This document shows positions 44,846 through 56,300 of a stretch of DNA of 64,000 nt, in pieces. How positions within the stretch are numbered: position 1 is the first letter of the stretch; each line of letters opens with the position of its first letter. A program made the translations under genes and the position numbers. The notes under the pieces are model-generated. The model was not told the origin of the DNA and did not search any database. It was given only the letters and a program-made list of their open reading frames with translations. This DNA comes from Tridacna crocea (lineage: Eukaryota > Mollusca > Bivalvia > Cardiida > Cardiidae), in contig OX031073.1 in NCBI GenBank assembly GCA_943736015.1, positions 24,889,210 through 24,953,209 of the forward strand, written 5' to 3'.

Positions 44846-45217
44846 CAGGTGAGGAGCATCATCTTATTGTGATTAAGGATAAATCAGAGCATATGGATAT
44901 GGCTTAACCTTATGCGAGGCACCAAAACTTCACAGTCGTGTCACCCAGGAAAGAGGCTCGGTCGATTTCTGTCCCCGGCCAAGTGCAAGGACAATCAGAG
45001 GAAACGGTGCTTGGTTTAGTAGCATCTGTTTTTGCTTAGGAAGGGGTCGCATCTGTGATACCAGGAACCTCTTTACACTCTTTTCAGGGTTTTGTTACCA
45101 ACACAATAGGACGGTTTTTTTTATCATTATTTTTTTTTTCATTGTTTTTAAAGGAAGGAAGAGGCTTTTTTCTAGGTTCCATGAGCTTTTAAAGGGATTT
45201 TGTCAGCATGGTGTACA

Positions 45218-45372
45218 TCAAAATTGAACGGTCAGGTGTCAGGGAACTTGGGAACTTGTTCATGGCTGTGGTGAATCATGTCGCCACCTCGCCTTCGGCT
45301 CGGGGCGACATGATTCACCACATCCGTGAACAAGTTTCAAAGTCCCCTGTCACCTGACTGTACAACTAATTT
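45218..45372. repeat. family F palindrome, longest copy
   Basis: GAACGGTCAGGTGTCAGGG through TGGTGAATCATGTCGCCACC and back to ACCTGACTGTACAACT. About 70 bp per arm with only a few mismatches. Confidence 0.92.
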
Positions 45373-45383
45373 ATTAATCTGAC

Positions 45384-45612
45384 TTAACCCTTTAGTCCAT
45401 AGATACTCATATTAACACATTGCTTGTAGGAGCCTTTAGAAAACATTGTGGTAAAAGGTGAAATTGCTCGTGACGAGCAATTTCACCTTTTGCCACAATG
45501 TTTTCTACACTATCAAAAAGTGTCATATACACATAAGAAACGGCTTCATCCTTGCTGTTATTTAGGGTCAATTAGAGATACCAAAGAAATGCCTTATGGG
45601 GTAAAGGGTTAA
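45384..45612 (-). repeat. family A element, variant core
   Basis: TTAACCCTTTAGTCC to GGGTAAAGGGTTAA. Core GGTGAAATTGCTCGTGACG, as in the copies at 14350 and 61672. Confidence 0.92.
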
Positions 45613-45644
45613 CTTATTTCAAAAGTAGCCCATCATTTAAATTG

Positions 45645-45768
45645 GGCTGAAAGTGCAGGTTTTGCATTTGAAGGGGCGGAAAACATTGTGGAATAAGGAG
45701 AAAAAGCCAATTACTAGCATAAGCCCTCTACCGGAAACAGAATCAGGATTGTGTTGTAAAGGATTAAA
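45645..45768 (+). repeat. family A half element
   Basis: GCGGAAAACATTGTGGAATA and AGGATTGTGTTGTAAAGG with a decayed core. Confidence 0.55.
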
Positions 45769-45984
45769 TGAGGGCTTAAATGTGTTTGGCATGCAATGTC
45801 TTTTGTGTCGAGGTTTTTATTTCAAGTTTGTATGTGCAATGATATTTTACTGCAATATTTTATAAGAGAAGGAGATTTGCTCATTAAAATTTGTTGTAGA
45901 GCTTTTTTTTTTTATAATTTTATTTCATTGATATCTTCTTACAATACGTGAAAGATAACGCTATAGGGGTAAACACTTCAGGTT

Positions 45985-46205
45985 TCCATATTATAGGCCA
46001 CTGAAACTAGACTTTTCCATCACAGAATACTGAACTTTTTGTTGGTCGATCATCGGACACCGTTACTAAAAATAACATATTTGATGTAGTGGAGTTGTCA
46101 GTGTGATCTTTTTAGTAAAGGCGTCTAATGATCGACCAATTAAGATTTCAGCACTCTGTGATAGATCAACAGAGATTCAGTGACCTATGGCCACATCAAA
46201 AGTTT
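45985..46205. repeat. imperfect inverted-repeat element
   Basis: ATTATAGGCCACTGAAAC and TTTGTTGGTCGATCATCGG are loosely mirrored by CTAATGATCGACCAATTAAG and CAGTGACCTATGGCC. A related motif (TTATCGAACGTTGTTACTAA) is at 185-205. Confidence 0.6.
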
Positions 46206-46219
46206 CAGCGTCAAATTCC

Positions 46220-46448
46220 TTAACCCTTTCCCAAACGACAAATATTAGACTGTTAAACTGACAGAGTTTGCAGACAATAATTCTAAATTTGATGAATATG
46301 GTAGAAAGTTCTCTGATATATAGGGTAGAAAACACTGTGGGAAAAGGAGAAATTGCTCATTATGAGCAATTTCTCCTTTTCCCTCACTGTTTTCAAAAGA
46401 CTTGTACTGCAGACACGTAAAAACCAGGGCTTGTTTGGAAAAGGGTTA
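46220..46448 (+). repeat. family A element, third core type
   Basis: TTAACCCTTTCCCAAACG to GGAAAAGGGTTAG. Core GGAGAAATTGCTCATTATGAG. Confidence 0.92.
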
Positions 46449-46784
46449 GGAGGGCAGTCAATCTTTGGAACTGTCCAGATCAATGTGCCAGTACTTGTGA
46501 AGGTTATATCACCATAGGTGATCAATATAAAAGTTGTAAGATTCACGAGTATCTATAATTACAGTGCAAAATAAATAATATTGACCTCTTCTACGACTGA
46601 AGATACAATTCACTGAAATTTTCTAATGACGAGAATAACCCTTAGTTCTAAATTTACAAAAAGCATCTTCGATCTTATCACATGTTTCCAAACATAGCCT
46701 GTTTACTTATTGTGATTTATAACCGTTTCGCTCTCTGGTTTGTTTCTCACTGTATTAGAACAATTGGGGTTGTATAAAAGTCAA

Positions 46785-46985
46785 GCTCTTTAAAAAGGGT
46801 CTTGACGCATCTGCAAAAAGTACCGACCCATGTCAGCCTGCGCTATCTGCACAGGTTGATATGGGTCGAAACCTTTAGCTATCGGCCGATTTTCTCAAGC
46901 GTGACTCGGGATTCAACTGGTTCTTAGACATAAACAATTTTACGTATCCACTGAGGTGCTTTGTATCATGCATCATAAAACATCA
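46785..46985. repeat. family C element, partial
   Basis: GCATCTGCAAAAAGTACCGA, CCATGTCAGCCTGCGC and near inverse, then CAAGCGTGACTCGGGATTC. Confidence 0.7.
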
Positions 46986-47100
46986 TGCGTTATCATACAT
47001 TAAACCAATCGCATTGGCAGAGCATTGCTTATCTACAACATACAAAAAGGTATAAACACACGTGTAAATACAGAGCCGTACAGCCAAACAGTACCTAAAC

Positions 47101-47304
47101 CTATCGCGATGCTTTATCGATATTAGTAAATTTTGGGTCATCATGGCTTTTTGCATTGGAAATACTGCCGTGGACTTCATCTTTGGGTTTCTTTACGAAA
47201 AAACTTGTCACCGCCTTGGTTTTGCTCCCTGAGTTTTTGCCGGAATTAGATGACGTTCTTCCGACAGCAGGTGTACAGCACATATTCTTCCACGTGTCAA
47301 CAAT
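47101..47304 (-). CDS. adhesion GPCR exon 13, cytoplasmic tail
   Basis: 67 residues and TAG: IVDTWKNMCCTPAVGRTSSN, then a basic/Ser-rich stretch ending NIDKASR. The CC pair soon after TM7 is a plausible palmitoylation site. Confidence 0.9.
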   Translation of the reverse strand: MVDTWKNMCCTPAVGRTSSNSGKNSGSKTKAVTSFFVKKPKDEVHGSISNAKSHDDPKFTNIDKASR

Positions 47305-50300
47305 CTGAAAGCAAGACAAGAAAGAACCACACCAATAAAAAGACAGAATGTTTATGGCTATCTACATCAATACAGAAGTAATGAAATAGATTATTGGGGC
47401 ATTCAGAACATATGCCACATTTTTTTTCTAAAGAACATTTTTATTACAGTTTTGCTCAAATGATGATTTACTGTATGCAGAGTAATAAAATGAAAAGAAA
47501 ATCATACGTTGCGTGGCAACAAAGGTATAGATCTCAAAGTTCAAAGGAGATACAATTGTCAAAATTTCAGAAAATCGACTTAAATTTCAATTCTAAAAAT
47601 GGCTGTTAAAGTAGCAAACACTGCTAGAATAAATGATTAATTTATAGAAACCTGATATTTGCCGATTTTATAGTATGTATAGAATGTTTGGTCAGCATAG
47701 TCTTAGAAATTTCTATGCACTTACCTGATCATTTTAAGAGAATCATGCGAGAAAAAAATACTTTCAGAGTTTAGAATTTAATTTCAATGATTTTGTCCGT
47801 TAGGCTCAATTCTACTTTTGCCATTTGAAAATGGTGGAGACAGTGCAACAAATGGAACAGCCTACTATCCTACGGTCGATTTGAAAATATTTACATATGA
47901 GGCAAAGTATATTCAAAATCTAATACATTATCAGTTGTGCGATCAGGTGGCAGGGACTTGGAAATTTGTTCACGGCTGTGGTGAATAATGTCGAAGGCGA
48001 GGTTGCAACATGATTCATCACAGCCGTAAACAAGTTTCCAAGTCCCTTGCCACCTGACCGCACAACGAATTTATTTGACTGTAAAATTTCACTGTTCCAA
48101 CGTTTGTTGATCGATTTTTATCTGTTTTTTTTTTTGAGTTCGCTGACGAAGTAGAATTTCCCATCTGAGTGCCCCCCTTCCCCATTCACCGAAAACTGAG
48201 GTCGCTGGGAACTAACGTCACTAAAACCTTAGTAATACGTATTAAAATGTGCAATTATGGCGCAATTTGGCGTTCGGACCAAAGATGAATCTCCTATTTT
48301 TCTTTTGCATCTGTGATTTCTGATTTTTTTAAAAGTAACTAACACCTTACGCACACACATACACAAAAATACTACCTTACATACACAAAAATACCACCCC
48401 AGTGGTATGTAGAAGACTAGCAAAAATGAAACATGTTCAGAAAACTGTGTCCTTAAGCTGAAAGTTTGATACCTTTTGCAAAATGAAAAGCATAGGAAGA
48501 GCCTGATACTAGCGGATGCGTCTGCATATGATCGTTTGACTTTGAGGTGTGCCGAATAGTAAATTCATCAATCAATATACGTTGTGACAATTGATATATT
48601 TCGGAGTAACACTTCCTAGAGTCGCACATTGAACGTATGGTTATTGATCAATATCTGCGATATAAAGGTTCTCTGTGTCACGTCTAATGGGCACCTCTTT
48701 CATCGGACTTGAACTCAACCCCCCAACGATTTTTTGTCCATTTGGTTATGTGAAGGACAATGTGTATCAGAACAATCCTGAAACAACTGGTGAACTCAAG
48801 GCTGCAATTGCTGGGTAAACTAGAGCTATTCCTAAACATGACCATACCTCCCACAAGCTCCTTGTCACAATTTAGGTCTTTGTTACAGAATGCAGAATGG
48901 CGTTGTACAAAAGTAAGAGTTCAAAAAAGTTCAAGGGGAGATAATTACATAACAAATCGCTGCAGGGTCATGAAAATCGCACATGCACAACTTCATATAT
49001 ATAGAAACCCTGCATGTAAATTTGAGTTTAGTACATGAAAAACTGTAAGACTATTGCTCCGGACAAAATTGTGGCTACGGACTGACGGACAGACGGACAC
49101 ACAGCCATGGCGATTCCAGTAAACCCCCTCCAATACGTTGTGGGGGTATAATTAGGGGAGTCCAGAGAGGGAAGTGCGTGTGAGTAACTGACAATTTTGC
49201 GCCACAGATGCAAATCTGTCTCCAACGCCGATAAGGTCATTAGGTCATTTAAATTGGGTATGATCCTTCGCCGATAGAAGTTAAATGTACACAATTACAA
49301 TAATTTTTCTCTATATTTGCAGGAGTAATTCCGAAGTTTATAGGCTTTTTTTAGGGGAGGGGGAGGGAGGAGGGAGTAAGGAGGTCACCCTGTATAATAC
49401 ACATTTGTTACCTGTCTTTTTTCGGCAGTAAACAAATTACATCATTTGATCCAAATTAATTTTATTGTCAGCAAACGATTTCAAATTTTAACCGTATGAG
49501 TTATTTAAAAACTTATAATTCAATATTTGTTACCTGTTTTTCTCTAGCAGTAAACAAGAGAAATATGAAAAAGCCTTGGAAAGCATTGAGAGCGGCAAAC
49601 ACGTAATGGAAAGTGATCCTGGCTCCGCCGATGGCAAGAAACCCGAAGACCCAGGTCAATCCTACAAAACATGGAACTTATTTTGAGAAACTCCGTCAAA
49701 GTAAAAGAAATACATTCTCATAGGTGCTTTGAATCGCATTTATATTTTCTTGTATACAGCAAATCGTCGGTTTACTTCGAAAACCTCGTAACTACAGCTT
49801 CTTTGAAGCTGTAGTTACGAGATTTTCGAAATAAACCGACGAAATATACATCTGAATCATGCTCTTGCAAAAAGAAGATTTAATGTATCTTTGTGATACT
49901 TTTAACCAAGCAAGCAATCAAACCATTATGGATCCATGAAATTAATTTTGTCTGGTAACTGACTAAATCATCAGGGAGACTTTTTCATGCCGAAAAAAAT
50001 ACCAATAACAAAAAGTTTTGACGCAGGTCAGCTTATACAGTCTGTGCAGGCTGTCCGCTCAAATATAACCAGAGCTATAACTAAACCTGATTATACCCCA
50101 CTAAACATGATCATACCTCCCACCAGCTCCTCGTCACAAAATAGGTCTTTGTTACAGAATGCAGAATGGTTTAGTACAAAAGTAAGAGTTGAAAAAAGTT
50201 AAAGCGGAAACAATTCCGTAACAAATCACAGCAGGGTCATGAAAATTGCACATGCACAACTTCATATATATAGAAATCATGTGTGTAAATTTGAGTTCAG

Positions 50301-53300
50301 TACGTGAAAAACTGTTGGAGTATTTCTGAGGACAAATGTCTACGGACTGACGGACGGACAGACAGACAGCCGTGGCAATTCCAGTATACCCCCTCCACTA
50401 CGTGGTATAATTAGAACTGCGGCAGAACGACAATTATATCCCCACAAACTTGTCACAATATCAGGGTTAGACTGTCAAACGAGCATTGCAGCTGTAAAAG
50501 TCGACCAATCAGGCTAATCGACTAAAGCTGAGAAAGGTGTTTAACTTTTAGTCAGATCATAACATGCGGCTGTTGTAGATACATGATAAGACTGCAAGGT
50601 CTAAGCATTTCGACCATAATTTATGCCTATCGGGAAACCGTGTCCTTTCTTTTATAACACTAAAAGTGTTCAAGGTCATTTTTGGCTAGGGGCCAACGGC
50701 GCCTAGCCTTAATATCCACGTTTCAGACTTTTTCATGAAAGCTGCAACCACTTTCAACATTGTAAATACGCACTATTCGCTGTATCTGATTTGCTGGAAC
50801 TGCAATTGCCGTTTCTTATTGGCTTAAAACGACACACCCCTCAAAACCGCCTTACATCTTACGAGTTATTCACCTGTGATGTAAAAAGAAATTGAAAGAG
50901 AGACTCGTGTTTACATTTACCGAGAAAATGCCAAAGAGAATATATTTTTAAACCAAGAGTTTTAATGGTGTTTGTTGGCGTGTTGAATTTTAAATGAAAA
51001 CGCTTAAAAGAGAAAGAGATTCTCTCGTTTATTTCACCAAATATTCATGCAGACCATGACACAACCAACGCCCGTATTAACCTTGGGTCATTGCTGTGGG
51101 CCCACCTTCGGATACATATATGGATTTACATTTGATTGATAAGACTTCTATGATGTGTATCCAATTGCTTTACACATATATGCACTTTCCACTTGCCCCT
51201 AGCCACCAGCGCTTTTGAGCACTTTGATTGAACTTACCCATTACAACAAATATGGAGACAGCTGCTTGTAAATGCAGGAACGCCAACTTTCTTTCTGACT
51301 GATTCGACGCCATTTTATGTGATTTACGTCTCAATAAGTTGTGGAACACAGCACAAAAGGTGCCCACATTGGCACATAGAATCACGGCTACTGGAATTAT
51401 GAAGCCGTATATCATGGCGTCACGAGCAAGCCAACAACTGCAATAGAACATGTATTTCTAATTTGTGAATGTAAAAGTTAATATTGCTGCATTTGAAGAC
51501 AGTGCAATCTGACTTTTCATCCATGCAGTCCAATATCGAGAAGCAATTGCTGATAAAAATAAAGAGAATAAAAGTAAGTGGACAAAATACACATTTTTAA
51601 AATCTATAGGTAGTTCTTATGAAACTCTAAAATGATATGTTGAGACTTATAGCCAAAGGCTTTTGCCAACAAAATAAGAAAACTAAAGAAACGGTACGAA
51701 TCGAGAGAGCGGAATTATTTCGGTAAATATGCACGTAGCTCACTTACTATCCGTTTCCTCCATAGTACAGCTCGTGGTCGAGAATAGCAATAGTGACCAC
51801 TGGGATGGCAGGAATACCTGGTAAAGACAGAGGTGCAACATACTGATTCCCCATTTCATTGCTTCAACCGAACTTCAATACTTCTTATTTCTATTAGTGG
51901 AACTTTTAAAGTAGCAGGCGCTTTTACATAAACCATCGGGACCACGGGTAAATAATAACCAGTGACACCATGAATGAAGTTCAATCAAATGTAGCCATGT
52001 AGGTTTTCATTTGTCATTTTCTTTTCCCCTAATAGGTTCGTTGAAGATTTGCATCGTGTAGGTTCCGGTAATATCATGTAGTCTCACGACACTTCTTCAT
52101 TTCCTTACCATAAAAGCACAAGAGTGCTCAAAGAGAGATAACTCTATTGAACTGGCGATAGGAACTATTCACACGTCATTCATCGTAAAGGTATAACTAT
52201 ACTCAGATTCATAAATAAGTGTGCACTTAATTTTCATTTATTTCTCGTCGCATGTTTAACTGAAAACCAACAAAAGTTCTTGTAATTTTTTATTCAATAT
52301 CCTGTATGGCCAACTCTGCTGTCGCTACAGGTAATTATTCGGCGTCACATAGACCTTACATAATGTAAACTCGTTGCATCAGAAATGTTATTCCATTTTT
52401 AACGGGGCGGTGGCCAAAACCTAGTTTTAATGTTACTTTTATCTTTGAGTACTTTTGCAACTTTGATTTTAGTACCACCTTCTTTTAAACTGTAAAAACC
52501 TAACTTAAACTTTCTGTTAGTCAAAATAAAATAATGCGACGAGAAATAAAAGAAAATTAAGTGCACACTTATTCGTGGAACTGAGCATATAATTGGGGTG
52601 CAAGACGCCAAAAGGTGCATTCAGACATTTGCGTAAAGTGTCGTTCCGGATTGGCCTGCGCAGTCCGCGCAGGCTAATCCGAGACGGCACTTTACGACTA
52701 CATTCGATTTTGTGCTACTGTAGACTTGCGCAAAACAGAAAATCACATAAAATCGAAAAGTGTCGTTTCGGATTAGCCTGTGCGGACTGCACACGCTGAT
52801 CCGAGACGACACTTTACGCAAATGTCCGAATGGCCCTTTTTGCGTGTTGCAGGCCATATCGTCATTTGTCTAACAAGCATGAGTACACAACGGTTTATGG
52901 CGCTAACAAAGTGTTGCTGATGTCTTGATACAGACAACTGAAGCATATATCGCCATTTGTCTAACAAGCATGAGTACACAACGGTTTATGGCGCTACCAA
53001 AGTGTTGTTGATGTTTTAATACAGACAATTGAAGGATATGAGCCATACTCTTTCAAAAGGAGTTCAATTTATCTCTGTGATAAATTATAGCACTTGATCA
53101 TATAACTGAGGATCTTTGCAAACAATATTGACCAAAGACTTACTTATGAGACGGAATGGTCCTTGGACTAAAACCGACAAGTTTCGACGTAGAGAGCGCA
53201 GGCTGGCCTAGGTAGATACTTTTTTTGCAAATGCATTTGGCACCAATACCCCTTCTCAAAGCATGGCTGTTGTATCTATATACTTTGTCAATATTTGTTG

Positions 53301-56300
53301 AGTTTTTCATTATTTTTTCTCAGTAAAAGTCATGAGAAGACAAAGTTTTGGCCATTTAACCTGAATTACATAAAAAGTTAAAGTATGATTTTCAGGATAT
53401 CGAAGAACTGTACATTGTATAGATCAAGGTGCACTCCGCATATCGCCTTTGTGAGTTTGTTCCCTTGTAATGTAAAAGAAAAAGTTTATGTTTATATGGC
53501 TAAAAATTTTGAACCTGTCTTGTCGACACTTTGCATTTTTAAGCATACACATTTCATTAGTGTATATTTTTGCCTTTGCAAACACAGACTTACCCCATGC
53601 AGGAACCATAGTCTTGACCATGAAGTTGGGGATATAAGTGCCCAAAACTTTGACAAATCTCAGATACTGTAGAACGCCTTCAACAAGCATCCACATGAAT
53701 GATACCAGAATAAAGTAGTGAAGGAGGGCGGCCACAACCTTACAGACCAGCTTGTTTTCTGTTCGTTCCATTCCCAGCAGAAATATTACAGATGAACAGA
53801 CCATAGCTACCGACAAGTTGATCAGCACCTTTTGCCCGCGGCCATTACGTAATTTTCTGGAGCGAAAAGCAGGGTCATTTACGCATCTAAGGAAGTTTTA
53901 AATTCAACACTGTAATCTTCGATATTTTGACTAAATTACCTTTTTTCAAGAGTTCGATGCACTTTTTCCGCTTTCATATCTTTAATATAACTTTAATATA
54001 AGTGTGCAATTCTCCAACCAATAAGCAAACGTTCTAAAGCAACAAGTGCTTCGAAACACTCGAAAAAAGCAACACCAAAAGTATCGAAGGATAGAGTTTT
54101 TTCCCTTTTTTTTTATTTTGCTTATTCAGTACATTTGATAATATAACACTAGTTATCGAATGGAAATCTACCCGAAGACAACAGATTTTGATGAAAAATT
54201 ATCTTTGATATAATTCATTGTTATTCCATTGAATGGTGCACAAAGTTTCGTTAATGATCTGGCATTTTCACACAGAAAATGAAACAAAAACGTTCTTTAC
54301 TGCAAATCAAAGAGTCAGATTATCGAGTATGTCTGCACCTCGCACAAAGCCGAAATGTAGAAAAGGACAACATCCTACAGCAAGGTAAAAACCTCAAAAT
54401 TCCTGTCGGGGGAGACGAAACTGGCAAGTTTTGACAAAAGCAAAGGGTCACAATACTGGATATCTATCATGTGACTTTTTGATTGATGGCAAGCAAGAAC
54501 TTTTTGCATAATTTTCTGTTTAAAACTTTTAATTCATTTTACAGAAATTTTGTCTAATACTCGTTGGAACAATAACTGATAACAATGGTTATTTCATGCT
54601 TTCCCGCAGTTAATCGAGAAATAACGGTGAAATATTTTTCGATATTTCATGTTTACGACCAGTGAGAAATACCGATTTTATTTCCTAACTCTTCAATTGA
54701 GGACGCAAATAGTAGTTCCCGCGCACTAGTTACCTAGGCAAAATTGTCATTTACATCATTGGTAGTATTACCTATGATGTCCACTCGATGAAATGAATTC
54801 CACCAAAAAGAAAATACCTTCTATATGTATAAATTGATATCCTCCGGCAGATTTTCGGCTTTTAAATGCATTGAGTGTAAGATAAGTGTTCCATTGATTA
54901 CAAAAATAAACCAGACAGATCTGAATGTTAGTAATGATGACGAAGATTTAACCCTTTCCCACACGACAAACTTTGCACTCTTCCAAACCAAAAGAGTTTG
55001 CAGACGACCATTTTAGATTTGGAGAAAATGGCAGAAAGTTCTCAAAAAGGGTAGAAAACACTGTGGGAAAAGGAGAAATTGCTCGTTATGAGCAATTTCT
55101 CCTTTTTCCACAGTGTTTTCAAAAGACTCTTACTGCAGACACGTAAAAGCCAGGGCTTGTTTGGTTAAGGGTTAATACAAGAATTTTTCTTAGTGAAAAT
55201 ATTATCGCAATATAAAGACTAGGTATGAATTGAAGTTCGATTTATTTTTATGACTTTGTCTTCTTTAATAGCTTTTGAAAATTTCGAAAATGTGCTAGCA
55301 TAGAAAACATCAAATATGGTATCATTATAATAAGTACAGGTATTCAAATGCATTACTTATGACTTGGCTTTACTTACTTAAACATCACAAAAGTCACAAT
55401 GCCAAGGCCCAGTCCAACAATGGAGAAACTTAGTCCAACTTTCGTGACAACTTTCAACACCAGCTTGTTTGTGCTGGAGATCGTATGAGCTTCTAAATCC
55501 TGTAAACATATACATGTACTTAAACTGAGAAAAGAATATTAAATGCATCTGCAAACGTTTCGCAGTACGTGTAGGCTAATCCAAATCAACACTTTCCGGT
55601 TTTTTTTTTTTTTTGTTATGTAATTTTCTGTTTTGCGCAAGTCTACTGCACTGCAAAATCAAATGTAGTTGTAAAGTGCCGTTTCATATTAGCCTGCGCG
55701 GACAACACTTTACGCAAATGTCTGAATGTCCCATTTTGCGTGTTGCAAGCCACAATTACGATATTTGGTGTTTCATTGCCAGTGATGACAGTGGTGGCAT
55801 TACTAATTCCCAATTGACCTCGTATAGGCGGTGGACAGAAAAAACATATAACAAAAAAAGGAAGAAATCAAACTACTTACAATGAGCACAGCAAAATTAG
55901 TGAGATGGTTGCACCGACATGAGATTCTCTTGTCCGGTAAAACTGTCATATCACAGCCACCAGTCCGCCATGCCCCGCCTTCTTGATCAGCTCTGTAGTC
56001 CCAGTACCCACAGACTGTTCTGTTGTCTTCCTGTGAGCAATACATCACAGATATCTATACACATGAACATTAAATCAAAATGGCCAAAAATAATTGACCA
56101 TTGAGTACAGGAAACTTAAAACAGATTTATATCCATGTTTTATACATAGCTTGAATGACAACAGCAAATGTATTAACTCTTTACCACACAAGAAGATTTT
56201 AGACCAGTCCAAATTGAAGGCATTTGCAGACAACAAAATAGATGTGACTGAAAAATTGAAATTTGGTTTGGGAAAAGTAGAAAACATTGTGTGAAAAGGA

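Noticed and set aside
46283-46546. 87-residue minus-strand frame
   Set aside because: Runs through a family A element and has no splice or family support.
53385-53672. 95-residue plus-strand frame
   Set aside because: Antisense shadow overlapping GPCR exon 9 and its intron.
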